Under the pieces are notes generated by a model, which did no database searches, had not been told where the DNA came from, and saw only the letters and a program-made list of their open reading frames with translations. This document shows positions 34,544 through 43,676 of a stretch of DNA of 64,000 nt, piece after piece. Position 1 is the stretch's first letter, and the number at the start of each line of letters is the position of its first letter. This stretch comes from Flavobacteriaceae bacterium (GTDB lineage Bacteria > Bacteroidota > Bacteroidia > Flavobacteriales > Flavobacteriaceae): contig JAGYIX010000004.1 of assembly GCA_018402205.1 (NCBI GenBank), positions 62,001-126,000 on the forward strand, read 5' to 3'. The position numbers and the translations under genes were made by a program.

Positions 34544-34551
34544 CAAAATTA
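34544..34551 (-). promoter_or_regulatory. TAnnTTTG box upstream of gcvP
   Basis: On the minus strand the sequence reads TAATTTTG (plus-strand CAAAATTA at 34544-34551), ending 24 bases before the gcvP ATG. No clear TTG lies at -33. It fixes the gcvP start downstream at 34519. Confidence 0.5.
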
Positions 34552-34582
34552 TAGATTTACACGCTGTACTTAACCATGTTTA

Positions 34583-35452
34583 GTGCCTATTTTAGGGCAT
34601 TTATCAAAAAGTGTTAAGAAGTTCCACTTTTGTTTAATCCAAGTGTTCTATAAATTAATTGACTTTTATTTAAAATCGAGTATTCACGTTGCCTTTGCTG
34701 TAGTTTCTTTGGCTTTGTGCAACTCACTTTACTTAAACAGAAATACTTCTATCTCTTACTTTATTTGGCTTTTTTGCGCCACGCTGCTCTTTTACAATAC
34801 CTTAAAATATCTCGAGATCATTCGCTTTAGTCGTTTGCGTAGTAAAACATTTCAATTTCTTTTAATTGCGGTAATGCTAGTGGCCGCCGCCGGATTGATT
34901 TCTTTATTTAAGACACTCTCTAATACTCAGTTTGCTTTATCAGGCTTGGCATTGGCTCTTGGACTTAGTTATGCAGGTCTTCCGTCTTCGATATTCTATC
35001 GCGAGAATGGGGTATTTAAAACGCTTACTGTTGCTTTGGTTTGGAGTATAATGACGGTCTTATCATTGAATAGGTTTTGGGCCGAGATCGATGTCTTTGT
35101 TTGGGTTCAGTTTGTAGCGACTATTTTTTGGATTCTTGCCCTTATGCTCCCTTTCGAATTGAAAGATTCTGCGCAAGATCGGTTGCCAAGTAAAACTATT
35201 GTGCAGCGTGTAGGCCCAATCAAAAGTTATTATTTAGCGCAACTATTTTTAGGGACATGGTTAATAGGCATGCTTTTTATACCGCTGAATTTAGTGCAGT
35301 ACTTAGCTCTTATTCTTACCTATATTCTGGCCTTTTTCTTTATTCATCACGCCATGAAGAAGCCCCGGCCATTTTTTGTAGTATTTTGGATAGAATCGCT
35401 TCCTATACTAGGTTTAGGAATATACGCGCTGTTGAATTTATTTTTGAATTGA
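34583..35452 (+). CDS. UbiA-like prenyltransferase-family membrane protein
   Basis: This 289-residue protein has about eight hydrophobic segments. LPFELKDSAQDRLPSKTIVQ (near 190-209) resembles the second Asp-rich loop of UbiA-like proteins, in the form found in a Bacteroidota subgroup. The first Asp-rich loop (NDxxD) is replaced by YNTLKYLEI, so prenyl transfer is doubtful. The GTG start at 34583 gives a polar lead; the homologous part seems to begin near KLIDFYLKSS, and the true start may be a non-ATG codon there. The 3' end overlaps convergent purE by 15 bases. Confidence 0.6.
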   Translation: MPILGHLSKSVKKFHFCLIQVFYKLIDFYLKSSIHVAFAVVSLALCNSLYLNRNTSISYFIWLFCATLLFYNTLKYLEIIRFSRLRSKTFQFLLIAVMLVAAAGLISLFKTLSNTQFALSGLALALGLSYAGLPSSIFYRENGVFKTLTVALVWSIMTVLSLNRFWAEIDVFVWVQFVATIFWILALMLPFELKDSAQDRLPSKTIVQRVGPIKSYYLAQLFLGTWLIGMLFIPLNLVQYLALILTYILAFFFIHHAMKKPRPFFVVFWIESLPILGLGIYALLNLFLN

Positions 35453-35923
35453 GCGGGCTCCCTCTTCGACCTTGGCTTTGAGATTTTCTTTAAAGGCAAT
35501 TACTTTTTCTAGTAAAACAAGGTCGCTACTCGCGAGTATTTGGGCAGCAAGAATTCCGGCATTTTTAGCCCCATTTAAGGCTACGGTGGCTACAGGAACA
35601 CCGGCGGGCATTTGAAGAATAGAGAGTACAGAATCCCATCCGTCTATAGAATTTCTGCTTTTTACCGGAACCCCAATTACAGGCAGCGGACTTATAGAAG
35701 CTACCATACCCGGTAAATGCGCTGCGCCCCCAGCCCCAGCAATGATTACTTTTATGCCTTTTTGGTGTGCCTCCTTTGCAAAGGACACCATTTTTTCTGG
35801 AGTACGATGAGCCGATACTATATCTACAACTACTTCTATATCAAATGATTGAAGTGTGTCAATGGCCTCTTGCATGATACTAAGGTCACTTGCGCTTCCC
35901 ATAATTACAGCTACTTTACCCAT
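35438..35923 (-). CDS. purE: 5-(carboxyamino)imidazole ribonucleotide mutase
   Basis: This 161-residue class I PurE converts N5-CAIR to CAIR in purine synthesis. The N-terminal phosphate-binding GSASDLSIMQEA and the catalytic-region SAHRTPEKM are intact, as is IAGAGGAAHLPGMVAS, which builds the active site between subunits of the octamer. It overlaps purK, its substrate supplier, by eight bases, confirming the two-step bacterial route. Its last codons overlap the end of the convergent UbiA-like gene. Confidence 0.96.
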   Translation of the reverse strand: MGKVAVIMGSASDLSIMQEAIDTLQSFDIEVVVDIVSAHRTPEKMVSFAKEAHQKGIKVIIAGAGGAAHLPGMVASISPLPVIGVPVKSRNSIDGWDSVLSILQMPAGVPVATVALNGAKNAGILAAQILASSDLVLLEKVIAFKENLKAKVEEGARSIQK

Positions 35924-37061
35924 TGCTTTTTACGATTAGAGTTTGTTTTACTGTTTTTGCTTTTTGGTAGGCCGAAGCACGATCGTCATCTACCACGGTA
36001 ACATGCCCCATCTTTCGAAAGGGACGCGTCTCACTTTTGCCGTAAATATGAACTGAAACTCCCTTAATAGCTAACACGGTGTCTATATTTTCATAAAGTA
36101 CAGGCCCAGAGTAAGACTCGGATCCAACTAAGTTAACCATAATTGCGATCGCCTTGGAATCGGTACTTCCCAAAGGAAGCCCTAAAATGGCTCTTAGGTG
36201 CTGTTCAAACTGATTTGTGTAGCTAGCTTCTATGCTGTAATGACCGCTGTTGTGTGGCCTTGGTGCTACTTCATTAACCCAGATATTTTGCTCTTTATCT
36301 AGAAAAAGTTCTACGGCTAACAATCCGGTAATTTGAAGTTTGGTAGCCACTCTTAGAGCGACTTCTTTAGCTTTTTCAGCCAAATGCTCGGGGATGTCGG
36401 CCGGGCAAACCACATACTCTACTTGATTGGCAGTCTTATGAAAGTCCATGCCTACCAAAGGGTAGGTTGTGATTTCGCCATGCGTATTGCGAGCCACTAT
36501 AACTGCGAGTTCTTGTGCAAAGTCAATTTTTTCTTCCACAAGACAAGGGCCGTCAGCTAAATCGTGTAAGTCGGCAGCGCTGTTTAGTATTTGAACTCCT
36601 TTACCATCGTACCCGAACTCTGCGCTCTTCCACACACACGGATAACGCAATGAATCTTTTAACAGTTCTTTTTTGGAGCCGTAGTTTTTGAAGGGAGAGG
36701 TAGGAATGCTATGCGCCAAGTAAAAGTTCTTTTGAAGACTTTTATTTTTGATCACTTCAAGTATTTCAGGCTCTGGATATACTTTTACTCCTTGTTGTTT
36801 CAGGGTTTTTAGGGCCTCTACATTGACGTTTTCTATCTCTATAGTAATTAGATCTAGTCCCTGCCCAAAAGAAACTACGGTGTCGTAGTCTAACAGGTCG
36901 CCTTGTATAAACTCATTACAGCTCATGCGGCATGGAGCGTCAGCGGCCTTATCTAAGACCTTAGTATAAATATCCCATTTTCGGGTTTCGTAGAGAAGCA
37001 TTTTTCCGAGCTGCCCTCCTCCGAGAATTCCTAAACGAAATGATGATGTGAAATACTGCAT
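35916..37061 (-). CDS. purK: 5-(carboxyamino)imidazole ribonucleotide synthase
   Basis: This ATP-grasp enzyme makes N5-CAIR from AIR, bicarbonate and ATP. I chose the ATG at 37061 (381 residues, MQYFTSSFRLGILGGGQLG) because a consensus promoter box ends at 37079 and would place the first Met at 37076 at or before the transcription start. The N-terminal LGILGGGQLGKML, the ATP-grasp FGYDGKGVQIL and the metal-site VNEVAPRPHNSGH are typical. The second gene of the transcript is purE. Confidence 0.94.
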   Translation of the reverse strand: MQYFTSSFRLGILGGGQLGKMLLYETRKWDIYTKVLDKAADAPCRMSCNEFIQGDLLDYDTVVSFGQGLDLITIEIENVNVEALKTLKQQGVKVYPEPEILEVIKNKSLQKNFYLAHSIPTSPFKNYGSKKELLKDSLRYPCVWKSAEFGYDGKGVQILNSAADLHDLADGPCLVEEKIDFAQELAVIVARNTHGEITTYPLVGMDFHKTANQVEYVVCPADIPEHLAEKAKEVALRVATKLQITGLLAVELFLDKEQNIWVNEVAPRPHNSGHYSIEASYTNQFEQHLRAILGLPLGSTDSKAIAIMVNLVGSESYSGPVLYENIDTVLAIKGVSVHIYGKSETRPFRKMGHVTVVDDDRASAYQKAKTVKQTLIVKSNG

Positions 37062-37078
37062 ATATTCGACTGACAAGG

Positions 37079-37086
37079 CAAAAGTA
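37079..37086 (-). promoter_or_regulatory. TAnnTTTG box upstream of purK
   Basis: The minus strand reads TACTTTTG (plus-strand CAAAAGTA at 37079-37086), 17 bases before the purK ATG at 37061. On the other strand a weaker TATCTTTA at 37104-37111 may serve hpt. Confidence 0.5.
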
Positions 37087-37132
37087 GCACAATTCTAAAA
37101 TTGTATCTTTACCCCTTCAATTCAATGACCGC

Positions 37133-37663
37133 ATGCGTCTTCTTGATAAAGAATTTGAGCTTTTCGTTACGCAACAAGAGATTGAGTCGGCCATTGCACG
37201 CATATCCCAAGAAATTAGTAGTGATTATAGCGATAAGTGCCCGCTGTTTGTAGGTGTTTTAAACGGATGTTTTCGATTTACGGGAGAGTTCTTTAAGCAT
37301 TATAATGGAGCCTGCGAAGTGAGTTTTGTAAAGATGGCTTCTTATCAAGGTTTAACATCAACAGGTATTGTAGAAACCCTTCTCGATATTTCAGCGACCA
37401 TAGAGGGTAGAGATCTTATAATTTTAGAAGATATAGTAGACTCCGGAAGTACGTTACAGCAACTTGTAAATCATTTTTCGGATAAAAATATTAACAGCTT
37501 TAAAATTGCTACCCTTTTTTACAAGCCTGCCGCATACGACAAAGAATATGAGGTGTTTTATAAGGGTATTGAATTGCCCAGTGAATTTGTGGTGGGTTAT
37601 GGGTTGGATTATAACGAACGCGGTAGGGAACTCAACGATTTATACATTTTAAAATCCGAATGA
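37133..37663 (+). CDS. hpt: Hypoxanthine phosphoribosyltransferase
   Basis: This 176-residue purine salvage enzyme joins hypoxanthine or guanine to PRPP. The PRPP-binding motif LEDIVDSGSTLQQL (near 102-115) and the preceding VSFVKMASYQG loop are characteristic, and VGYGLDYNERGR near the C-terminus contacts the base. It opens the hpt-adk-obg run, with adk overlapping its stop by four bases. This gene order is common in Bacteroidota. Confidence 0.94.
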   Translation: MRLLDKEFELFVTQQEIESAIARISQEISSDYSDKCPLFVGVLNGCFRFTGEFFKHYNGACEVSFVKMASYQGLTSTGIVETLLDISATIEGRDLIILEDIVDSGSTLQQLVNHFSDKNINSFKIATLFYKPAAYDKEYEVFYKGIELPSEFVVGYGLDYNERGRELNDLYILKSE

Positions 37664-38232
37664 AAAACATTGTATTATTTGGCAAACCGGGAGCAGGTAA
37701 AGGCACACAGGCAGCTATTTTGAAAAAAACTTTTGAGTTGGTGCACATTTCTACTGGGGATGTTTTTAGAGAAAATATCAAAGGGAACACTCCCTTAGGC
37801 GTTTTAGCGCAATCTTATATGGATAAAGGGGAACTGGTTCCTGATAGCGTTACCGTAGACATGTTGAGTGCCGAGGTGGCCAAAGCCCCTAATGCTAGAG
37901 GCTTTATTTTCGATGGTTTTCCACGAACAGTGGCTCAGGCAAAAGCACTCGACGCCTTGCTAGAAGAAAAATCAATGCGCGTAAACGCTACTATTGGTTT
38001 AGTTGCCGACGACGAAGTGCTCATTGAGCGACTGCTTGAGCGCGGAAAGAGCAGCGGAAGAACTGACGATACCGATGCCGAAAAGATCAAAACCCGTTTT
38101 GAGGAGTACAATCAAAAAACAGCACCGCTGATTGCTTATTACAGTGATCAGGGTAAGTACGAAGAAGTGAACGGTATTGGAGAGGTAACTGAAATTAGTG
38201 CCCAACTTTCTGCTATTATAAAGCGCCTATGA
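37660..38232 (+). CDS. adk: Adenylate kinase
   Basis: This 190-residue kinase interconverts AMP, ADP and ATP. The P-loop [11 protein letters not shown] (residues 7-17), the AMP-binding [10 protein letters not shown] and FDGFPRT are all present. It is a short-type enzyme: the LID around [11 protein letters not shown] has no four-cysteine zinc site and is shorter than in the 214-residue E. coli protein. The start overlaps hpt and the stop overlaps obg, each by four bases. Confidence 0.96.
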   Translation: MKNIVLFGKPGAGKGTQAAILKKTFELVHISTGDVFRENIKGNTPLGVLAQSYMDKGELVPDSVTVDMLSAEVAKAPNARGFIFDGFPRTVAQAKALDALLEEKSMRVNATIGLVADDEVLIERLLERGKSSGRTDDTDAEKIKTRFEEYNQKTAPLIAYYSDQGKYEEVNGIGEVTEISAQLSAIIKRL

Positions 38233-39230
38233 CCGAGGGCAATTTTGTTGATTATGTAAAAATCCATGTAGCTTCTGGTAATGGAGGAAAAGGATCTACC
38301 CACCTTCATCGTGAAAAATATGTACCCAAAGGTGGGCCAGATGGAGGAGACGGAGGTCGCGGCGGACACGTCATTCTGCGCACCGATCCCAATCTATGGA
38401 CTTTGGTCTCTTTTAAATTTAAACAACACTATAAGGCAGGGCATGGAGAGCACGGCAGCAAGAATCGATCTTCGGGTGCAGACGGAGAAGATGTTTTTAT
38501 TCCAGTTCCGCTAGGAACAGTGGTGCGTGATGCAGAGACCAATGAGGTTATTACCGAGCTCACCGAAAGGGATCAAGAGTTCTGTGTAGCTACAGGAGGG
38601 CTAGGTGGCCGCGGAAACTGGAACTTTAAGACCGCAACCAATCAAACTCCTCGCTATGCGCAACCAGGCATTCCAGGGTACGAAAAGCAGATCTTATTGG
38701 AACTAAAGGTCTTGGCCGACGTGGGTTTAGTAGGGTTTCCGAACGCCGGAAAATCAACCTTATTATCGGTACTTACCTCGGCTAAACCAAAAATTGCCGA
38801 CTATCCGTTCACCACACTTAAGCCCAATTTAGGGATTGTAGCCTATCGCGATTTTAGAAGTTTTGTGATAGCTGATATACCAGGAATTATAGAAGGAGCT
38901 TCTGAAGGGAAGGGCTTGGGGCATTATTTTTTAAGACACATTGAACGCAACTCTATTTTACTCTTTGTAATTGCGGCCGATTGCGACGATATTGTTGCTG
39001 AGTATAATATTCTGGTGAATGAATTGCGCAAGTACAACCCTGAATTATTAGATAAAAGTCAGGTCATAGCCATTTCTAAAAGCGATTTATTAGACCAAGA
39101 ACTCAAGGATGATTTGGCCGCAAGTGTTAGGCAAGCGTTTAAAGGAATACCACACCTTTTCATCTCTTCAGTAGCCCAATACAATCTAGTAGAACTTAAA
39201 GATCTGCTTTGGACAGAGCTTACGCGTTAA
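38229..39230 (+). CDS. obg: GTPase Obg
   Basis: This 333-residue ribosome-associated GTPase acts in 50S assembly and stress control. The Gly-rich Obg fold spans about residues 1-158 ([25 protein letters not shown]). The G domain follows with [11 protein letters not shown] (G1), [16 protein letters not shown] (G3) and AISKSDLL (G4). It lacks the C-terminal OCT domain, which is normal for this phylum. It ends a tight three-gene operon, and its stop lies six bases from that of the convergent cupin gene. Confidence 0.96.
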   Translation: MTEGNFVDYVKIHVASGNGGKGSTHLHREKYVPKGGPDGGDGGRGGHVILRTDPNLWTLVSFKFKQHYKAGHGEHGSKNRSSGADGEDVFIPVPLGTVVRDAETNEVITELTERDQEFCVATGGLGGRGNWNFKTATNQTPRYAQPGIPGYEKQILLELKVLADVGLVGFPNAGKSTLLSVLTSAKPKIADYPFTTLKPNLGIVAYRDFRSFVIADIPGIIEGASEGKGLGHYFLRHIERNSILLFVIAADCDDIVAEYNILVNELRKYNPELLDKSQVIAISKSDLLDQELKDDLAASVRQAFKGIPHLFISSVAQYNLVELKDLLWTELTR

Positions 39231-39236
39231 TTATTC

Positions 39237-39557
39237 TTAGCGGTATTCTTCGCGCACTGGGGTAAAGACATCCATAAGCACGCAGTCGGTAAGCGCTTTG
39301 CCGTAATGCCATTGATTCGAAGCAATGCACACTACCTCACCTGCCTCACAGATTCGCTTTTCGCCTTCAATTTCAAATTCGAATCTTCCTGAAACCACAT
39401 GCATCATTTGCTCGTGAACATGCTGGTGTCTAGGTACTTCGGCCCCAGAGTCGATCTGCCAGAATGCCCAAGAAAGACTTTCGCCATGAATGAATTTTCC
39501 CTTAACTCCCGGAAAAAAGGGTTTCGCCTCTATGGCGTTTAGATTTGAATGTAGCAT
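39237..39557 (-). CDS. KdgF-like cupin protein
   Basis: The 106-residue single-domain cupin has the metal-binding His pattern PRHQHVHEQMMHVVSG in the first cupin motif, then CEAGEVVCIASNQWHY in the second. The ending DVFTPVREEYR closely matches KdgF, which opens the unsaturated sugar made by pectin and alginate lyases. No uronate-degradation genes lie nearby, so the substrate is uncertain. It stands alone on its strand, back to back with mpl. Confidence 0.75.
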   Translation of the reverse strand: MLHSNLNAIEAKPFFPGVKGKFIHGESLSWAFWQIDSGAEVPRHQHVHEQMMHVVSGRFEFEIEGEKRICEAGEVVCIASNQWHYGKALTDCVLMDVFTPVREEYR

Positions 39558-39604
39558 ACGCGAACTAATTTGTATTTTGACCGTTAGACTCGAAAGGTAG
39601 CGCT

Positions 39605-39612
39605 TATTTTTG
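39605..39612 (+). promoter_or_regulatory. TAnnTTTG box four bases before the mpl start
   Basis: TATTTTTG (39605-39612) fits the -7 consensus and ends only four bases before the ATG at 39617, implying a leaderless or near-leaderless transcript. A TTG at 39577-39579 is 25 bases upstream, wider than the usual 17-23. Confidence 0.5.
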
Positions 39613-39616
39613 CCTC

Positions 39617-40963
39617 ATGAAATACCACTTTATAGCAATCGGAGGTAGTGCCATGCACAATCTTGCACTGGCGTTACACGATGCCGGTCATCAAATTACT
39701 GGAAGCGATGATGCTTTATATGAGCCCGCAAAATCACGTTTACAGTCTGCAAAGATTGCCCCATCTACATTGGGGTTTGATGCCTTGAATCTCCCCGATT
39801 ATTGCGATGCCGTAGTGCTTGGGATGCATGCGAAACAGAACAATGTAGAGTTGTTAGCCGCCCAAGAAAGGGGTTTTCGCATTTACTCTTATCCTGAATT
39901 TATATACGAGCAGTCTAAGCAAAAGACTCGAGTGGTTATAGCCGGTAGCCACGGAAAAACGACTATTACGTCTATGATTCTGCACGTGATGCGCTACCAC
40001 GATAAAGAGATCGACTATCTCGTGGGGGCACAATTAGACGGATTTGACCGAATGGTTAGATTGAGTGAAGATGCTGACTTTATGCTCATTGAAGGCGATG
40101 AATACCTCTCTTCTGCGATTGATCTCAAACCTAAATTTCTTTGGTACAAGCCAAACATCGCCTTATTAAGCGGTATATCGTGGGATCATATTAATGTGTT
40201 TTCAACGGAGGAGATTTATATAGATCAGTTTCGACAATTTTTGGAAAGTATCGTGCCTGGTGGCTCTTTGACTTTCTATACCGATGATGCGAAGGTGAAT
40301 GCGCTTGCAGATTCATTGACTGTGCCTATTCGAAAATTTCCTTACACAGACGCCTCACACGAAATAATCCAAGAACAGACTTACCTGCATACCGAAGAGG
40401 GGCCTCTAGCTGTTTCGGTCTTTGGGGCGCACAATATGGCCAACATCGAGGGGGCAAAATGGATTTGCCAGCAGCTTGGTGTAGATGCCTTAGATTTTTA
40501 CGAGGCTATTGCCTCATTTAAAGGTGCTGCCAAGCGCTTAGAGCCCATTGCTTCTAACAGGGCACTCGTGTACAAAGATTTTGCGCACGCGCCTTCAAAG
40601 GTGCGCGCTACTTGCCTAGCGGTTAGCGCACAGTTTCCACATCTGAATCTACATGCTTTTTTAGAACTTCATACTTATAGCTCACTTACCCCTGAGTTTA
40701 TGGAGAATTATAAAGGAACTCTAGATTCCGCTAATAGTGCGGTTGTTTTATACGATCCCGAGGCCGTTGCCCATAAGGGAATGCATGCCCTTAGCGTGCG
40801 CCTAATTAAAGAGGCTTTTGGTAGAGATGACCTAAAGGTGGTCACTTCTCGATTGGCCTTAACGCAGCAGATTGACATGGTCAATGATAAAAAGTCGGTA
40901 ATTCTAATGATGAGCTCCGGCAACTTCGCCCAATTTGACTTTAGTTATTTTATGGGTTTATGA
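39617..40963 (+). CDS. mpl: UDP-N-acetylmuramate:murein peptide ligase
   Basis: This 448-residue Mur ligase joins recycled murein tripeptide directly to UDP-MurNAc. The N-terminal AIGGSAMHNLALALHDAGH is typical of the MurC/Mpl branch, and the ATP loop VIAGSHGKTTITSMI is near residue 114. EGDEYLSSAIDLKPKF and KDFAHAPSKVRAT distinguish Mpl from MurC. It heads a run with two overlapping genes, the deacetylase-like protein and YjjG. Confidence 0.92.
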   Translation: MKYHFIAIGGSAMHNLALALHDAGHQITGSDDALYEPAKSRLQSAKIAPSTLGFDALNLPDYCDAVVLGMHAKQNNVELLAAQERGFRIYSYPEFIYEQSKQKTRVVIAGSHGKTTITSMILHVMRYHDKEIDYLVGAQLDGFDRMVRLSEDADFMLIEGDEYLSSAIDLKPKFLWYKPNIALLSGISWDHINVFSTEEIYIDQFRQFLESIVPGGSLTFYTDDAKVNALADSLTVPIRKFPYTDASHEIIQEQTYLHTEEGPLAVSVFGAHNMANIEGAKWICQQLGVDALDFYEAIASFKGAAKRLEPIASNRALVYKDFAHAPSKVRATCLAVSAQFPHLNLHAFLELHTYSSLTPEFMENYKGTLDSANSAVVLYDPEAVAHKGMHALSVRLIKEAFGRDDLKVVTSRLALTQQIDMVNDKKSVILMMSSGNFAQFDFSYFMGL

Positions 40964-42243
40964 TATTAATTTATACCCATAAGATCACTCCAAGACTGCG
41001 TTTTGTGATGCGCCACATATTCAGAAGAATAATGGGCACCCCCTATGAAATAACCGATTCAGTAGATGCATTTGTTAAGCACGCTGGGCCAAAGCTCACC
41101 TATTCAAGACAACCGTTGCAGTCTGAATTTTTTATACGCGCTCATCCGCTTTTGTTTGACCGCAACATTGAACCTCAAGATATTCACTGGAGAAATTGGG
41201 ATGAGGTGCCTTGTTTTTTTGAGGTTGATACGCGATCGACTATTCCGTTTGACCTTTTTGCCGCCTCGTTTTTCTTGCTGAGTCGATACGAAGAATACTT
41301 ACCGCACCAAAAAGACCAAATAGGTCGCTTTCGCGCCATAGAGAGTGTACTCAGCGATAGGCAAGAGGCTATGAAGCGCCCGTTAGTAGATCTATGGGCA
41401 CTAAAACTTAAAGAAGCAATTAAAAAAGCTTTTCCTGAAACCCCTTTTAGTGATAGGGAATATGAGGTTAAAGTGGTAGTTCCGGTGGTTAGTTCACATA
41501 AGTATCACTATCGTTCGTTAAGCAGGCACTTATTTGAAGTACTCTTAGATATCGTACAATTTAAATTCAGTGATGTAGGTGAGCGTTTAAGTACACTACT
41601 ATTTTTCAGACCTGACCCCTATGATCATTATTTGAGTCTAAAAAATGGGTTAGAGCCAATGAATGCAGAGCTTTTGCTATTTTTCCAATTCTCTAGGTAC
41701 GCTATTCAAGACCGCAATGTGTCTTGGAGCAAAAATAAATTTGGATTTTTTTTAAAGCATTTGAATGACTACCTCGAGATAGGCTATTGCAGGTCTCGAT
41801 TGGCGGTAAAAGATGCTGAGGTGTTTAGGTCAGAGTTGAGAAAGATGCAGCAGCTATTGCACCGTCCAATTCGAAAAACCGTTTTAGCTGACAATAGTAT
41901 CTTACTTCCAGATGCCTATCAAGAATTAGTGCAAGAAGAAGTTCAAGAAGACTTTTCTATGGGGTATTCCGATGTGATTGGTTTTCGGGCCGGAACCTGC
42001 ACGCCCTTTCCATTTTACGATTTAGGGCTTGAAATTGAACAACCGCTGCGGGTTTACCCAATCTGTGTGACTGAATTGGCCTTGGCACAGCTAGATAAAG
42101 AAACCATCGAATCACAGCTTAAACAGATAGCCCACCAAGTTCAGTCGGTTAGGGGTACACTTTGCGTTCAGTTTTCAAATGAGTATATTGGTTTGGTAGG
42201 AGAAAATACCACCTTACAGTTAATTCAAACCCTTACCGAATGA
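40960..42243 (+). CDS. Polysaccharide deacetylase-family protein lacking catalytic motifs
   Basis: This 427-residue protein aligns from end to end, from memory, with a conserved Bacteroidota family that has an N-terminal domain (SRYEEYLPH near 108-116) and a NodB-like deacetylase domain. The shared stretch DFSMGYSDVIGFRAGTCTPF at 331-350 makes membership clear. The active-site motifs are gone: the expected DxDxAY is PVVSSHKY (175-182), HPSY is YCRS (276-279) and SRQHF is VLADN (308-312). It is therefore probably a pseudoenzyme with a structural or regulatory role in the cell wall. It overlaps mpl and yjjG by four bases each. Confidence 0.75.
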   Translation: MILIYTHKITPRLRFVMRHIFRRIMGTPYEITDSVDAFVKHAGPKLTYSRQPLQSEFFIRAHPLLFDRNIEPQDIHWRNWDEVPCFFEVDTRSTIPFDLFAASFFLLSRYEEYLPHQKDQIGRFRAIESVLSDRQEAMKRPLVDLWALKLKEAIKKAFPETPFSDREYEVKVVVPVVSSHKYHYRSLSRHLFEVLLDIVQFKFSDVGERLSTLLFFRPDPYDHYLSLKNGLEPMNAELLLFFQFSRYAIQDRNVSWSKNKFGFFLKHLNDYLEIGYCRSRLAVKDAEVFRSELRKMQQLLHRPIRKTVLADNSILLPDAYQELVQEEVQEDFSMGYSDVIGFRAGTCTPFPFYDLGLEIEQPLRVYPICVTELALAQLDKETIESQLKQIAHQVQSVRGTLCVQFSNEYIGLVGENTTLQLIQTLTE

Positions 42244-42926
42244 ATGGCCAGCTCACCGATATTTTCTTCGATCTCGATCACACCTTATGGGATTTCGAGA
42301 AAAATTCGGCCGCTACCTTTGAATTGCTATTTCAAACACATCAATTAGGTGTAAATCTGAAAGAGTTCAATGCCTTATATACACCCATAAATAGAAGGTA
42401 TTGGAAGGCTTACCAAAATTCAGAGATATCTAAGGAAACCTTGCGATATGGTCGACTAAAAGATGCTTTTGATGCGCTTAACCTAACTCTTGAAGAAGGG
42501 TTAATTCACCAATTGGCAGAAGGGTATATGCAACACCTAACTTCTTTTTCTCATGTGTTCGCCCATACGCACGATACTTTGAGCTACCTCAAATCAAAGT
42601 ATAGACTGCACATTCTTACTAACGGTTTCAAAGAGATTCAGCATAAAAAGCTCTCTGGGGCGAAAATGGATCAGTTTTTCACTTGCGTTATAAACGCTGA
42701 AGAGGTAGGTGTAAAGAAACCGCATCCGGAGATCTTTATCGCTGCACTCGAAATGGCCAAGGTTAAGCCCGAATGCGCACTGATGATAGGAGACGATCTA
42801 GAAGCCGATGTATACGGGGCACTAAATGCTGGTATTCAAGCGATACACTTTAATATAGAGCAACTAGAAACAGATACCAGCTGCTCTAGCATAACTTGCC
42901 TAAGCGAGTTAAAGGGCCTACTTTAA
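42240..42926 (+). CDS. yjjG: YjjG family noncanonical pyrimidine nucleotidase
   Basis: This 228-residue HAD hydrolase has motif I FFDLDHTLWDFEKNS (near 9-23), motif II LTNGFKEIQ, and motif III/IV VGVKKPHPEIF with MIGDDLEADV. The helical cap and LWDFEKNS are typical of YjjG, a 5'-nucleotidase that clears noncanonical pyrimidine nucleotides. Substrate range is inferred from the family. Its TAA is immediately followed by the TTA that is the complement of the rlmB stop. Confidence 0.9.
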   Translation: MNGQLTDIFFDLDHTLWDFEKNSAATFELLFQTHQLGVNLKEFNALYTPINRRYWKAYQNSEISKETLRYGRLKDAFDALNLTLEEGLIHQLAEGYMQHLTSFSHVFAHTHDTLSYLKSKYRLHILTNGFKEIQHKKLSGAKMDQFFTCVINAEEVGVKKPHPEIFIAALEMAKVKPECALMIGDDLEADVYGALNAGIQAIHFNIEQLETDTSCSSITCLSELKGLL

Positions 42927-43676
42927 TTAAAAAAGCTTGCGTTGTCTGAGCACTTCATAAAGTATAACTCCACAGGCTACCGACACATTTAATGAAGCGA
43001 TCTGTCCGCGCTGCGGAAGGCAAATACTGTGATCGACCATCTTTAATACAGACGGATTAATTCCTCGTTCTTCTGAACCCAATATAATGCCAATACCTTC
43101 AGTTAGATCGCTTTCGTAAAGAGAAGTTTCACTTTTTTCTGAGGCGGCAAATACCTTTATACCTGAACTTTGAAGGTACATTACCGCATCTTTTATATGC
43201 GCCACTTTAGCCATGGGAATAGAAAAAGCTGCTCCTTGTGAAGTTTTTATGGCATCTCTATTTAAGGGTGCCATGCCTTGCTGTGGAAGAACCACTAAGT
43301 CGACTCCGCTAGACTCTGCCGTTCTGAGTACTGCTCCGAAATTTCGCACATCGGTGAGACCGTCAAGCAGCAGTATCAGAGGCGCAATTTTAGCATTGGC
43401 TATAATGCGTTCAACCGACTCTTCAAAATCAGCAAAGGGTATCGGTGCAATCTCTGCAACAGCTCCTTGGTGGTTGGCTTGCGTAAATCGTTGAAGTCGC
43501 TCAGTGGGCACGTACGATATGGGTACTTTTGCCTTTCTAAGGGACTGTTCTAAATCTTTAAACAGTGGGCTTGCACCCCCTTTTAGTAGGTAGGCCTTTT
43601 GAATATCTTGATTGGCCTCAAGCGCTTCTAGTATGGTTCGTATGCCGTAAATAAAAGGTATAGAGGGTTGACTCAT
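42927..43676 (-). CDS. rlmB: 23S rRNA 2'-O-ribose methyltransferase, RlmB family
   Basis: This 249-residue SPOUT enzyme has an N-terminal substrate-binding domain (FIYGIRTILEALEAN) and the knotted catalytic domain, with motif 1 LTDVRNFGAVLRTAE, motif 2 IILGSEERGI and motif 3 LPQRGQIASLNVSVA. RlmB methylates G2251 of 23S rRNA in E. coli; the exact target here is assumed. No operon partner is visible. Confidence 0.92.
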   Translation of the reverse strand: MSQPSIPFIYGIRTILEALEANQDIQKAYLLKGGASPLFKDLEQSLRKAKVPISYVPTERLQRFTQANHQGAVAEIAPIPFADFEESVERIIANAKIAPLILLLDGLTDVRNFGAVLRTAESSGVDLVVLPQQGMAPLNRDAIKTSQGAAFSIPMAKVAHIKDAVMYLQSSGIKVFAASEKSETSLYESDLTEGIGIILGSEERGINPSVLKMVDHSICLPQRGQIASLNVSVACGVILYEVLRQRKLF

